Of a stretch of 64,000 bases of DNA, positions 9,160-18,086 are shown one piece after another. Position numbers and translations under genes: made by a program. Source of the DNA: Paenibacillus riograndensis SBR5 (GTDB lineage Bacteria; Bacillota; Bacilli; Paenibacillales; Paenibacillaceae); NCBI RefSeq assembly GCF_000981585.1, contig NZ_LN831776.1, positions 3,083,187-3,147,186 on the forward strand, written 5' to 3'. Numbering within the stretch: position 1 is the stretch's first letter; every line of letters begins with the position of its first letter. Under the pieces are notes generated by a model, which was not told the origin of the DNA, made no database searches, and was given only the letters and a program-made list of their open reading frames with translations.

Positions 9160-9393
9160 CTAGACCTCTTTAAAGGCTGCCATGATATTCTTGTACTCTT
9201 CTTCATTATCCTTGTACGATTCCTTGTTAAAGCGGTTGTTGACCCATTGCATCATGGCCGGACGGCTCATAAAGGTATGCGTTTCTTCTCCCCACTGGTC
9301 GGAAATCTCCCGGAGGACAATGTAGCGCCCCTGAACCTCTACCGTCATCATATTCCATTTGTCTGTTTTGTATATTTCATGTTTTTTGATCAT
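9160..9393 (-). CDS. Small hypothetical protein
   Basis: A 77-residue charged cytosolic protein (MIKKHEIYKTDKWNM...). The pattern KDNEEEYKNIMAAFKEV forms an acidic amphipathic C-terminal helix, and MSRPAMMQWVNNRF a central one. I do not recognise the family. Position 9393 is chosen as start because GGGTGG lies 8 bases upstream; the ATG at 9399 would be too close. The gene is divergent from the cold-shock gene and followed by the small membrane protein. Confidence 0.68.
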   Translation of the reverse strand: MIKKHEIYKTDKWNMMTVEVQGRYIVLREISDQWGEETHTFMSRPAMMQWVNNRFNKESYKDNEEEYKNIMAAFKEV

Positions 9394-9491
9394 TTTCATT
9401 ACCACCCTGGCGATTTTTGACTTTTGGCTCAATGATAACGCACGGGGGAAGTGAAAAGCAAATATTATCACCGGATAAGGGAAATGGTGGA

Positions 9492-9520
9492 TTGCTTTGC
9501 AGGCAGAGTTGGGGTATAAT
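9492..9520 (+). promoter_or_regulatory. Sigma-A promoter of the cold-shock gene
   Basis: TTGCTT (9492-9497), a 17-base spacer, and TATAAT (9515-9520). Transcription would start near 9527 and give a leader of about 40 bases, short for a cold-shock gene. Confidence 0.8.
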
Positions 9521-9565
9521 GTAAACATACGTCATATATGGCGGTATTTTTAGGAGGTTGTTCAT

Positions 9566-9763
9566 TTGAAAGGTACAGTAAAATGGTTTAACGCAGAAAA
9601 AGGCTATGGTTTTCTTCAAGTAGAAGGCGGCGAAGATGTATTCGTTCACTTCTCAGCAATCCAAGGTGACGGATTCAAGACTTTGGATGAAGGCCAAGCG
9701 GTAGAATTCGATATTACTGATGGTAACCGCGGTCCCCAAGCAGCTAACGTAGTTAAATTATAA
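9566..9763 (+). CDS. Cold-shock protein (CspB/CspD type)
   Basis: A 65-residue single cold-shock domain, almost the whole protein, that binds single-stranded RNA and DNA and acts as an RNA chaperone. RNP1 is KGYGFL (12-17) and RNP2 is VFVHF (25-29); the end [12 protein letters not shown] is the family consensus. The start codon is TTG at 9566, with AGGAGG 8 bases before it. It has its own promoter and terminator, so it is monocistronic. A group II intron begins only about 20 bases after the terminator stem. Confidence 0.97.
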   Translation: MKGTVKWFNAEKGYGFLQVEGGEDVFVHFSAIQGDGFKTLDEGQAVEFDITDGNRGPQAANVVKL

Positions 9764-9850
9764 GAAACGGCTGGGCAGCATGTCTGTCGGTCACAACATA
9801 TAGTTTTGTAATGGCAGCACTTGCAAGAGTGGTAACCAGAAATTCAAAGC

Positions 9851-9880
9851 ACACAGTTCTTACGGGAACTGTGTTTTTTT
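9851..9880 (+). terminator. Terminator of the cold-shock gene
   Basis: ACACAGTTC (9851-9859) pairs perfectly with GAACTGTGT (9866-9874) and is followed by seven T. The intron inserted 13-20 bases downstream does not interrupt it. Confidence 0.93.
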
Positions 9881-10424
9881 GTTGAATAGGGCGTGCCCAG
9901 AAAGCACGTATCTTCTAGCCGGTGAAAGTCCGGTCACGGGAGGGGCCAAGCCCCCGTGTAGCTGGGATGCCTGCGTACGGCGAAATCTGTGCGTAGAAGC
10001 GCATCGACAAAAGTCCGGTCAGAGACAGGGCGAGCAACCTGCTAGGCCGTAACATGAAGTGAATCCTGCCGCGTCGTCACAAAGGCCCCGCAAGGGGGGA
10101 GAGAGGAAGTCGAGCCTCGCCTATACGGGTGAAGACCACGGAAGCTGCAGAGAACTTGGAACGGCAGTGAAGAATCCTCCGGCGTATGGGGATCGGCATG
10201 GAAGGAAAGAAGACGCAGTGAACTGGGGAGACCCTCCCCCACACGGGAGGAATTTTTTTTTTAGAAACCCGTAAAGAGACGCTCTATAAGTCCAAAAGAT
10301 GAAATGAACCGTCTGTGGGAAGGGAGTCCGAGGGGCTCATAATACCGAAGAACCTAAGGACAACATAACCTTAGGGAGGGAAGGAGCCCTGCTTTGTTTA
10401 TGCTTTTGGAGGAGGTACGAGTGA

Positions 10425-11717
10425 GTGAATGCCAAAGGGCTAACGACACCAAAGGAAAAAGTTCAAGAACTCCAAGAAAAGCTAGGTCATGCGGCCAAGG
10501 AGAACAAGAAGCGTAAATTTCATGCGCTGTATGACAAGGTCTACCGCCCGGATGTGCTGTGTGAAGCCTGGAAACGGGTGAAAGCGAATAAGGGAGCAGC
10601 AGGAGTAGATGCCGTGACGCTCGCAGACATCGAGGAACGAGGAGAAACGAACTTCCTTAAGACCTGTGAGCGAGAATTGAAAGAAGGCAGCTACCATCCG
10701 CAGCCTGTGCGGCGGCACTATATCCCAAAGAAAGACGGGAAGCCAAGGCCGCTGGGCATACCCACCGTGCGCGACCGAGTCATACAGATGGCAACCAAAC
10801 TCGTGATTGAGCCCATCTTCGAAGCAGACTTCGAAGAAGTATCCTTCGGATTTCGCCCGAAGCGAAGTGCGAAAGGAGCGCTGGAACGAATCCGGAAAGC
10901 CTGCAACCGCAAAGGAAATTGGGTAGTCGACGTCGATATCCAAGGTTACTTCGACAACATTAATCAAGAGAAGCTCATGAAACTGGTACAGATGCGTATC
11001 AATGACAGGAGAATCTTGAAGTTAATACGGAAATGGCTTCAGGCGGGAGTTATGGAAGAAGGAAACGTGAGGCGTTCCGATTTAGGGACACCACAAGGTG
11101 GCGTCATCTCACCGCTGTTGGCGAATATCTACTTGAACTACTTTGACCGGCTATGGGAGAAACACGGAAGTGGATTGGGGGAACTGACCAGGTATGCAGA
11201 CGATTTCGTCGTAGTCTGTAAAACGAAAAAGGACGCCGAACATGCCTATGAGCTCATAAGCAGAATCATGGAACGTCTGGAGTTAACTCTACATCCGACC
11301 AAAACCCGCATTGTAGGCCTGTGGACAGGAGACGAAGGATTCGACTTTTTAGGAATGCACCATCGAAAAACGAAAGCAGAAACTTCCCAAGGGAAGGTAT
11401 ATTACACCACACAGCAATGGCTAACGAAAAAGGCAGAGGAGCGCATCCGAGGCGTGGTCAAAGAAAGATTAGCCCCTCCGAGCATGCGCTCAAGAACGTT
11501 GGCGGAACAGGTGGAATGGCTCAATCCAAAGATTCAAGGATGGAGAAATTATTACTACACGAACTACAGCCAAAAGAGATTAGCGAAACTGGATTGGTAT
11601 ATTTTGCAAAGATTAACCCGGTGGTACGCGAAGAAGAGACAACGCGGGAGATGGATGAGGTCCAGGTCAGAAGTTAAATATTTGACCATCCAATATGGAC
11701 TAAAAACGCTATTGTAA
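10425..11717 (+). CDS. ltrA: Group II intron reverse transcriptase/maturase
   Basis: A 430-residue intron-encoded protein that helps the intron splice and copies it into DNA. The reverse-transcriptase blocks are complete: [58 protein letters not shown] and the catalytic YADD near residues 257-260. A maturase (X) domain follows with W(R)[10 protein letters not shown]. There is no C-terminal HNH endonuclease: the protein ends soon after domain X, so the element is of an endonuclease-minus class. The GTG at 10425 follows GGAGGAGG. No stop or frameshift is present, so it may be active. Confidence 0.95.
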   Translation: MNAKGLTTPKEKVQELQEKLGHAAKENKKRKFHALYDKVYRPDVLCEAWKRVKANKGAAGVDAVTLADIEERGETNFLKTCERELKEGSYHPQPVRRHYIPKKDGKPRPLGIPTVRDRVIQMATKLVIEPIFEADFEEVSFGFRPKRSAKGALERIRKACNRKGNWVVDVDIQGYFDNINQEKLMKLVQMRINDRRILKLIRKWLQAGVMEEGNVRRSDLGTPQGGVISPLLANIYLNYFDRLWEKHGSGLGELTRYADDFVVVCKTKKDAEHAYELISRIMERLELTLHPTKTRIVGLWTGDEGFDFLGMHHRKTKAETSQGKVYYTTQQWLTKKAEERIRGVVKERLAPPSMRSRTLAEQVEWLNPKIQGWRNYYYTNYSQKRLAKLDWYILQRLTRWYAKKRQRGRWMRSRSEVKYLTIQYGLKTLL

Positions 11718-11747
11718 TCTGCATGCCCATGAATGACGAACATCGGA

Positions 11748-11781
11748 AAGCCGTATGAGGGAAAACCTCACGTACGGTTTG
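11748..11781 (+). ncRNA. Group II intron domain V
   Basis: AAGCCGTATGAGG pairs with CCTCACGTACGGTTT around a GAAA loop. The AGC triad, two-base bulge and GNRA tetraloop are the catalytic core features of domain V, placed about 30 bases after the maturase stop codon as expected. Confidence 0.9.
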
Positions 11782-11951
11782 ATGAGGAGGGGCTGGGTTG
11801 CACCAGCCCTTTACTCTAGAAATTATACATTGTCAAAAACGCGGATATCTTGAGAACCTTAGTGGATATAAGCGATGCAGGAGGATGGGGCTCCATCCAC
11901 AGGCTGAAGCGGACTGAGATGCCTTATTTTGCCAAAAATCTTGTTTTTTCA

Positions 11952-12020
11952 GCGGATACGGACTCAGGGGCCGTTATATCATTCGATGGAGCCTGTTTCA
12001 ATAACGGCTTTCCTATCCGC
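11952..12020 (+). repeat. Nested inverted-repeat element
   Basis: GCGGATA (11952-11958) pairs with TATCCGC (12014-12020), and inside it GCCGTTAT (11970-11977) pairs with ATAACGGC (12001-12008). The result is a two-tier hairpin of 69 bases with no T-run and no nearby gene to terminate. It resembles a dispersed palindromic intergenic element. It lies in the 3' flank of the intron. Confidence 0.6.
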
Positions 12021-12229
12021 ACGTTTCCACTTGAAAGATAAGAATTTTATATGTTTTGGGGAAAGCGAAGCTTTATTTGTATAGGAAACCTCCGCAAGTG
12101 GATAAAATTATGCTTGAAGTTGTAGAATAAATACTTTAGACGAATGTGTAATGAGCAACAGCAGAAATGCCGTTGCTGTGGCTGCGAAGGCCGAGTTCTG
12201 AGGGGGGAGTCGGTCTAAATATCCTAATT

Positions 12230-12273
12230 CCAACTAGCAATTACTTACCGGTTTCTTCACAGGTGCTAGTTGG
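12230..12273. repeat. 10-bp inverted repeat abutting the 190-bp repeat
   Basis: CCAACTAGCA (12230-12239) and TGCTAGTTGG (12264-12273) are perfect complements around a 24-base loop. The right arm runs into the first copy of the GTGGAAAAAG repeat (there GTTGGAAAAAG), so it probably marks the edge of that element. Confidence 0.55.
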
Positions 12274-12452
12274 AAAAAGGGAACTTATTTTTCCGGAAAT
12301 TAAAAAATCCTAAGATTTAAGTGGAAAAAGTAAACTTAATTGGACTACTTTTCTTGAATAATGGCGAAATGAGCTGAATTAGTGTCCCTTTTTCCACTTA
12401 GATCTGCCCGAGGATGGGTATTCCGGCAAATTAGTTAACCTTTTTCCACTTA
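12268..12452. repeat. 190-bp symmetric repeat element, family A, copy 1
   Basis: Four related 23-24 base units: two direct (12268-12290 and 12319-12341; consensus GTGGAAAAAGGGAACTTAAT) and two inverted (12377-12400 and 12429-12452, read as AATTAG...CTTTTTCCACTTA). Unit spacing is about 50, 58 and 52 bases. The same order, spacing and several spacer words (GAAAT, GCTGAATTAGTG, CTGCCCG) recur at 54094-54279, which shows a common element rather than chance. No ORF of coding character spans it. The region 11819-12576 as a whole holds no gene I can support. Confidence 0.8.
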
Positions 12453-12576
12453 AAGGGTTGCCGCAGGATTCGTTGGGTCAGTAGATGAGTTCATAATAAA
12501 GGACAGATCATTTTGATCAAGTTCTTTTTTATTTTTCGGGGAAATTCTCCAGCTATCGCTTGCAGAAAGCAGGACC

Positions 12577-13809
12577 CTAATAATCTTTTCTGCGCCAATA
12601 ACGTCCGAAACCGAATCCCGTATCCGCCAGATGTTTGGCGAAAAAACCAGCAAAGGCCAGCAGCGAGAAGCTCATGGCTACCACATAGAAAACCGTGCGT
12701 CCGGCATCTTCATAGATAAGTCCGCCAAAGGTGCCGCTGAGCAGACCGGCCGCGCTGGACCAGACGACAGTAAAGATCGCCATACCTGTGGCACGGAGAT
12801 GATCCGGGATAATCCGCGTAATGTACCGGACGGCCGTCACGTAGTATATGCCGAATGAGACGCTGTGCATGGCCTGGATCGCAACAACAACAACAGGCTC
12901 ATTCGCCAGCGCCATGAACAGGAAACGTGCGGCGAACATCAGACTGGCAAAAGCGAGCAGAGGCAGCTCCTTGAATCTGTCACCGTATTTGCTCAGGGCG
13001 AAAAAGACCGGGATTTCGCTCAAGGCTGAGGCCAGCAGCGACCAGCCAATGATCTCATCGCCTGCATTCATGGCTTTCAGGCTGAGTGTAAGGAACGCTT
13101 CATTCATTCTGTAGCCAATGGCAAGCACGAAAACACTGCCGAAAAACCATAGTACTTCTTTTTGCAGCAAAATCTGTTTCAGTCCTCCCGCCCTGGCCGG
13201 CTCGGCTGCAGGAACGGCAGCGTGCTGCATATTCTCTCCGGTCCGCCTGACATCTTTCAGGCCAACGGTAATTAGAAGCGCAATGATTACGATTACAATA
13301 CAGACGGCTATGCTGGAGGACGGTCCCAACGCTCTCAGCACATATCCGATCGTCAGCGCGAAAAAGGAGTAGCCAAGTGAGCCAAAAACCCGGATGGTAA
13401 TGAAGTTGCGCCCGTGGCGCTGGGCTATTTTGATCGCCATCGTATCTGCAAGCGGGAAAAGCGGGTAATAGAAGAAATAGAAAAGGGACAAAATAAGCAT
13501 AACCACCCCAAAATCTGTGGCTCTTGCCAGTATAAGTGCAGTAACCAGCTGGCCGGCCAGAAGAATGGCCATGATTTTTTTGATGGTGCCCAGCCGGTCG
13601 CTGACCATGCTCCAGAACAGATTGGACAAAATGGAGATCAGGGGTCCGATGGAATACAGGATTCCGATCTGCGGGCTGGTGAAGCCGAGATGGGTGTAGA
13701 ATAAAGGAAAATAAGAGACGACAAGCACACTGGTGCCGAAAAGCGTGAACATAAAGGATCGCAGCCAGTTTTGATCGCTGTACTGGCCGCTGCTCCGTCC
13801 TGGTGACAT
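12577..13809 (-). CDS. MFS transporter (MFS_1-like/HcaT group)
   Basis: A 410-residue polytopic inner-membrane protein with twelve predicted helices in two halves split by a polar loop near residues 195-220. The first-loop MFS signature is SMVSDRLGTIKKIM at about 65-78. The arrangement resembles the MFS_1-like group that includes HcaT and nucleoside or sugar symporters; the cargo cannot be named. ATG 13809 is preceded by GGAGGAGTGCAGGC. It is a single gene pointing away from the terpene synthase gene, and its downstream side is the repeat block. Confidence 0.88.
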   Translation of the reverse strand: MSPGRSSGQYSDQNWLRSFMFTLFGTSVLVVSYFPLFYTHLGFTSPQIGILYSIGPLISILSNLFWSMVSDRLGTIKKIMAILLAGQLVTALILARATDFGVVMLILSLFYFFYYPLFPLADTMAIKIAQRHGRNFITIRVFGSLGYSFFALTIGYVLRALGPSSSIAVCIVIVIIALLITVGLKDVRRTGENMQHAAVPAAEPARAGGLKQILLQKEVLWFFGSVFVLAIGYRMNEAFLTLSLKAMNAGDEIIGWSLLASALSEIPVFFALSKYGDRFKELPLLAFASLMFAARFLFMALANEPVVVVAIQAMHSVSFGIYYVTAVRYITRIIPDHLRATGMAIFTVVWSSAAGLLSGTFGGLIYEDAGRTVFYVVAMSFSLLAFAGFFAKHLADTGFGFGRYWRRKDY

Positions 13810-13960
13810 GATGCCTGCACTCCTCCGAATATGAAATACGGTTTAGTATCCATATACTTTAGTGATGAACGCGTTCTAGTATAGCATAAAGCATGCTCCA
13901 GATGTCCGGGAATTTATTGTTTCTGAATCTTTCACAGTTTTGCGAAAGTGATTTTGTTGT

Positions 13961-13989
13961 TTGTACAAATACGCTCTGCATATTATAAT
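13961..13989 (+). promoter_or_regulatory. Sigma-A promoter of the terpene synthase gene
   Basis: TTGTAC (13961-13966), 17-base spacer, TATAAT (13984-13989). The predicted start at about 13996 leaves a leader of roughly 23 bases before the GTG at 14019. Confidence 0.75.
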
Positions 13990-14018
13990 AATGATGATTT
14001 GGATAAGGAGACAACAAT

Positions 14019-15116
14019 GTGGAGGCACTGTCATTGAATGAATTTGAGCAAGGCCGTTACCTTAGCCCTCGCGGCCCGATTGGGCTGATGAGCAGGGTCT
14101 ACAAGTACGTGCTGCCGGAAGTGCGGGAATGTCTCCATTTCTGGCGCCAGGATGCGGAAGGGATTCCCGATCCCGAGCTGCGGAAGCAAGCGCTTGCCAG
14201 CATTGAGACCAAAGAGTTTCACTGCCAGGGCGGCGGAATATATGCCGCCGGCAATTTGTCGATGCGACATATACTGATTCCGCTTATTGTTGCTTATCAA
14301 ACGATCAGTGATTATCTGGACAACCTATGTGACCGCAGCACTTCTCTTGATCCTGCCGATTTCAGACTGCTGCATCAATCCATGCTGGACGCTATCAATC
14401 CCAAGGCTGAGCCTGTTAATTATTATGCGCTCCGCAGTGAGCAGAACGATGGCGGATATTTGCACAGGCTTGTCCGCAAATGCCAGGAGATGACTGCGCT
14501 GTTGCCCGGCTATGCCGCGGCGGTTGAAGAGGTGCGCGGTCTGGCCGTACTCTATACGGATTTGCAGGTTTACAAGCACATCCGCCCCGAACTCAGGGAG
14601 GCTGCCCTGAAGGAATGGTGGGAAGTGGAGGGCAAGGTTGCCCCGCATCTGCAGTGGAATGAGTTTGCGGCAGCAACGGGCTCTACCCTCGGCGTTTTTA
14701 TGCTTTTTCTGGCCTCTTGCGATCCGAAGCTGAGCACATCGGCAGCGGCTTCCATCCGGGCGGCATACTTTCCGCATTTATGCGGATTGCACATTATGCT
14801 GGACTACTTGATCGATCAGGATGAAGACCGGGCCGGCGGTGATCTCAATTTCTGCAATTATTATGACACTAGCGATACCATGCTGAATCGGATTGCCTCC
14901 ATTGTGGAGTGGGCCCGCAGGGATGTCCGGAATCTGCCCGAGACCTCAATGCATCGCATGGTCATCGAGGGCTTGCTGGCACTATATTTATCCGATCCGA
15001 AAGTCAGCGAACAGCGGGAGGTTCGCTCTGTATCCAGACGTCTAATGAGAAGAAGTCCACTGACAAGATTGTTCTTCTTCGTGAACAGCCGTTGGATTCG
15101 CAGGCATATGTATTAG
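14019..15116 (+). CDS. ytpB: YtpB-family terpene synthase (DUF2600)
   Basis: A 365-residue protein of the DUF2600 family, whose B. subtilis member YtpB is tetraprenyl-beta-curcumene synthase, cyclising heptaprenyl diphosphate in C35 sesquarterpene formation. The helical family pattern and Asp-rich clusters are visible: SDYLDNLCDR near 105 and LDYLIDQDEDRAGGD near 265. Classic DDxxD spacing is absent, as in the rest of this unusual synthase class. GTG 14019 follows AAGGAG and its own promoter. The partner cyclase and prenyltransferase genes are not in the window. Product chain length is inferred from the family only. Confidence 0.87.
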   Translation: MEALSLNEFEQGRYLSPRGPIGLMSRVYKYVLPEVRECLHFWRQDAEGIPDPELRKQALASIETKEFHCQGGGIYAAGNLSMRHILIPLIVAYQTISDYLDNLCDRSTSLDPADFRLLHQSMLDAINPKAEPVNYYALRSEQNDGGYLHRLVRKCQEMTALLPGYAAAVEEVRGLAVLYTDLQVYKHIRPELREAALKEWWEVEGKVAPHLQWNEFAAATGSTLGVFMLFLASCDPKLSTSAAASIRAAYFPHLCGLHIMLDYLIDQDEDRAGGDLNFCNYYDTSDTMLNRIASIVEWARRDVRNLPETSMHRMVIEGLLALYLSDPKVSEQREVRSVSRRLMRRSPLTRLFFFVNSRWIRRHMY

Positions 15117-15179
15117 AGGCTGTGGGGCATGATCTGATAAAGAACGGGCTCCGCACAATTTTAAGGAGGAACAAACAGG

Positions 15180-16151
15180 ATGGCAAACGTAAAAAAAATC
15201 GCAGTATTAACCAGTGGAGGAGATTCCCAGGGCATGAATGCGGCAGTCCGCGCAGTGGTGCGCAGTGCAATCTACTTCGGCATTGAAGTGTTCGGAATCC
15301 AGCGCGGTTATCAGGGGCTGCTCAACCGCGACATTTTTCCAATGGATCTGCGCAGTGTAGGTGATATTATCCAGCGCGGAGGCACAATTCTGCAATCTGC
15401 CCGCTGTCTGGAATTTCTGACCCCTGAAGGCCAGCAAAAGGGTGCGGATATTCTGAACGAGATGGGTATCGACGGTCTGGTAGTTTGCGGCGGTGACGGT
15501 TCCTACAAAGGAGCCAACAAGCTCAGCAAGCTGGGCATTAACACCATGGCTTTGCCGGGTACCATCGATAATGACATTTCGTTCACAGACTATACCATTG
15601 GCTTTGATACTGCGGTAGGTGTTGTAGTTGATGCCATCAACAAGCTTCGTGATACGATGTCCTCGCATGAGCGTTCATCCATCGTTGAAGTTATGGGCCG
15701 CCACTGCGGAGATATCGCGCTGCATGCGGGTCTTGCTTCCGGCGCCGAAACGATTCTGGTACCCGAAATGCCTTACGATCTGAATGAAGTAGCCGACCGT
15801 ATGCGCGACAACTTTGCCAGAGGCAAACGCCACAGTATCGTGATTGTCGCTGAGGGTGTAGGCAAGGGCGAGGATGTGGCTCAAGCATTAAAAGATCGTC
15901 ATTCCTCCCTGGATGCACGCGTTACAGTGCTGGGACATATTCAGCGCGGTGGTACGCCGACGCCTGGGGACCGCAACCTGGCCAGCCGTCTGGGCGACTT
16001 TGCTGTCCGTTCCCTGATCGAAGGCCATTCGGATAAAGCCTGCGGCATTATCAAAGGCGAACTGACACTTACCGATATCGATCTTGTAGTAAATACCAAA
16101 AAAGACTTCGATACTGAGCTGTACGAGCTGGCATCCCGTCTTTCCCAATAA
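15180..16151 (+). CDS. pfkA: ATP-dependent 6-phosphofructokinase
   Basis: A 323-residue glycolytic enzyme that phosphorylates fructose 6-phosphate. ATP-site glycines are TSGG (11-14) and GGDGS (104-108, with the Gly that marks ATP rather than pyrophosphate use). The catalytic loop is PGTIDND with T128, D130 and D132. MGRHCGDIAL and the effector-site Arg/Lys pattern (HER, ARGKRHS) are kept, so ADP/PEP allostery is likely. The usual GGDSPGMN reads GGDSQGMN. No pyruvate kinase gene follows, unlike in Bacillus, and a strong terminator ends the unit, so it is monocistronic. ATG 15180 follows AAGGAGG. Confidence 0.96.
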   Translation: MANVKKIAVLTSGGDSQGMNAAVRAVVRSAIYFGIEVFGIQRGYQGLLNRDIFPMDLRSVGDIIQRGGTILQSARCLEFLTPEGQQKGADILNEMGIDGLVVCGGDGSYKGANKLSKLGINTMALPGTIDNDISFTDYTIGFDTAVGVVVDAINKLRDTMSSHERSSIVEVMGRHCGDIALHAGLASGAETILVPEMPYDLNEVADRMRDNFARGKRHSIVIVAEGVGKGEDVAQALKDRHSSLDARVTVLGHIQRGGTPTPGDRNLASRLGDFAVRSLIEGHSDKACGIIKGELTLTDIDLVVNTKKDFDTELYELASRLSQ

Positions 16152-16264
16152 CATAACAGGCTTCATTCAAGGGAATTCTCCAAACCAGGTCATAAAAGAT
16201 GCGGTGGAGCTGCTCGTGAAGAGCCGCTAGACGACGAAAGAGCGTCTTCAGCGCCTCCTGACCA

Positions 16265-16309
16265 TAAAAAATGACGTATAAGCGGGCAACCGTTTTACGT
16301 CATTTTTTT
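16265..16309 (+). terminator. Terminator of pfkA
   Basis: AAAAAATGACGTA (ending 16278) pairs with TACGTCAT (16296-16303) and runs into seven T. Because the left arm is preceded by A bases, it could also work on the other strand. The rest of the 293-base gap to the next gene shows nothing else clear. Confidence 0.88.
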
Positions 16310-16444
16310 GTTGTGCGCGTGCCCGGAGGCACAAGCTTCACAAAGCCTTTAACCTAATCATGGAATTGGGAAAATATACAGAAAACAAAGGGATGATATA
16401 TTGAAAAAATCACTAATAAAATGACATTAAGGGGTGTTGTTCAG

Positions 16445-17911
16445 ATGAAGAGAAAATCATATGCCGTCATGGCTTCAGCGGTGCTTGCATTAGCTGTCGG
16501 CAGCGGAAATGCCATAGCGGATCCGCAGCAAGCCGCAGGCAAAAGCAAGGTCAAGTACAGCAATAACGGACAGGCTCTGGAAGCACCGGCGGCGGAAATG
16601 AGATCAGCGGACGGAAGCCTGTTTGTGCCGGTACGCGACATGGCTAATCTGCTGGACAAGTACGTGGATTGGGATCAGTTCCGCACAAGCGTTTCTTTTA
16701 CAGACAAACCCAAGTTAACCGGTAAATATAACCTGAAGGCAGCGGATTTGGCCCCGGGAATTAAGATGGGAGTAGGTTCATCCTTAACCCATCTGCCCGG
16801 CGACCCGGCCAATATCTTCTACTCAACGGCAGACCGTGGACCGAACGGCGAGCTGAAAGTAAATGACGCTACGCGGCGGACCTTCCCGCTGTCTGACTAT
16901 ACGCCTACCATTTACAAGATTGAGGCATCTGCTGGAGAAATCAAGATTCTGGACAAAATTCCGCTGAAGGTGAACGGCATTGATCCGGTCAGCGGTACCG
17001 CCAACATAACGGGTGTAGGCAACATCAAGGGCCGGGACGAGGCACCGTATGATGCTAAGGGCGAAAAGGAACTGAGCTATGATCCTTATGGTCTTGATAT
17101 TGAAGGATTGGCGTATAATCCCAAGGATGATACGTTCTGGATTTCTGACGAATACGGCCCGTCCATCGTTCATGTCAAGCGGGACGGCACCTTGATTGAG
17201 CGCATCGTACCCAAGGGCTGGGGAAATAACAAAATAAGCACACCGCTGGTACCTGCCCGCGAGGTGCTGCCGGAGGTTTACAACAAGCTCCGCCAGAACC
17301 GCGGTGCAGAAGCGGTAGGCATTACACCTGACGGCAGCACGATGTTCATGGCGATGCAAAGCCCGTTGCGCAATCCTGACAAGAGTACAGATAACTCCCG
17401 TCAGCTGCGCATTATCAAGATTGACCTGGCCACGCTAGCTCCAACAGCAGAATACGTCTATATCACAGAGGATGCCGCCCAGTTCAAGGACCTCAAGCAG
17501 TCGGATATCGTGATCTCCGATTTGTACGCCGTCAATGACCATACCCTCCTTGTTGATGAGCGGGATAAGAACGCAGGAGATAAGGCCGAGCTGAAACGGA
17601 TTTTCCAGATCGATCTATCCGGCGCTACAAATATTCTGGGCAAGTATGACCAGGCTGCAGCCGGCGGCAAGACGCTGGAGGAGATGAGCATCTCCAATCT
17701 GAAGGCAGCGGCTATTATGCCTCCTTCCAAGCGGACGGTGCTGGATGCCGTGGCCTTCCAGTTTCCTTATGAAAAGATTGAAGGCCTGACCTTGGTGGAC
17801 GGCAACACCATCGCCATCATTAATGACAACGATTTTGGTGTCGGCAGCGATTCAGCGGAGAATGGCACGAGCCTGTGGACCTTTCAGTTGCCATACACTA
17901 TCACACCTTAA
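16445..17911 (+). CDS. Secreted esterase-like phytase-family protein
   Basis: A 488-residue exported protein. Residues 1-25 form a signal peptide (basic start, hydrophobic core, cleavage after AIA). A short region near 55-75 (SLFVPVRDMANLL) resembles the repeat of copper amine oxidase-type N-terminal domains common in Paenibacillus surface proteins. The main domain matches the esterase-like activity of phytase family, a beta-propeller, with DIEGLAYNPKDDTFWISDEYG near residue 217 and EGLTLVDGNTIAIINDNDFG near the end. It probably acts on phosphorylated or ester substrates outside the cell; phytase activity itself is unproven. ATG 16445 is chosen because the signal peptide begins there. Confidence 0.85.
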   Translation: MKRKSYAVMASAVLALAVGSGNAIADPQQAAGKSKVKYSNNGQALEAPAAEMRSADGSLFVPVRDMANLLDKYVDWDQFRTSVSFTDKPKLTGKYNLKAADLAPGIKMGVGSSLTHLPGDPANIFYSTADRGPNGELKVNDATRRTFPLSDYTPTIYKIEASAGEIKILDKIPLKVNGIDPVSGTANITGVGNIKGRDEAPYDAKGEKELSYDPYGLDIEGLAYNPKDDTFWISDEYGPSIVHVKRDGTLIERIVPKGWGNNKISTPLVPAREVLPEVYNKLRQNRGAEAVGITPDGSTMFMAMQSPLRNPDKSTDNSRQLRIIKIDLATLAPTAEYVYITEDAAQFKDLKQSDIVISDLYAVNDHTLLVDERDKNAGDKAELKRIFQIDLSGATNILGKYDQAAAGGKTLEEMSISNLKAAAIMPPSKRTVLDAVAFQFPYEKIEGLTLVDGNTIAIINDNDFGVGSDSAENGTSLWTFQLPYTITP

Positions 17912-17944
17912 GTGAACCTGATGCTAACCTAATAATGATGTAAT

Positions 17945-17996
17945 AAAAGGGCGTCCCAAGCCATGAAATGGCTTTTGGAACGCCCTTTTGTTTTTC
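17945..17996 (+). terminator. Terminator of the phytase-like gene
   Basis: AAAAGGGCGT...CCAAGCCAT and ATGGCTTTTGG..ACGCCCTTTT form a long hairpin with a GAA loop, followed by GTTTTTC. Confidence 0.9.
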
Positions 17997-18086
17997 TTGG
18001 CGCAACCTGAGCGCAGTTCCTTCACTCTGGCGCAGGGATCATGCGGATGCCTGATGAGGCTTCTGGAGACTTAAGCTGCCGGTATT

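Larger units (their letters stand above)
9893..11818 (+). mobile_element. Group II intron with reverse transcriptase ORF
   Basis: The element starts near 9893 with GTGCCC, close to the group II 5' consensus GUGYG, followed by about 530 bases of structured non-coding RNA (domains I-III and the start of IV), the maturase ORF (10425-11717), and a recognisable domain V at 11748-11781. Domain VI is a GC-rich hairpin (GGGCTGG / CCAGCCC, about 11790-11809) with a TTA bulge holding the likely branch-point A. The 3' end is near 11818, within a few bases. It lies directly after a terminator, on the same strand as csp. That position is typical of class C introns, though class was not assigned here. Confidence 0.88.

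Noticed and set aside
11850..12041. 63-residue ORF after the intron
   Set aside because: It has no ribosome binding site and most of it is the two-tier hairpin element.
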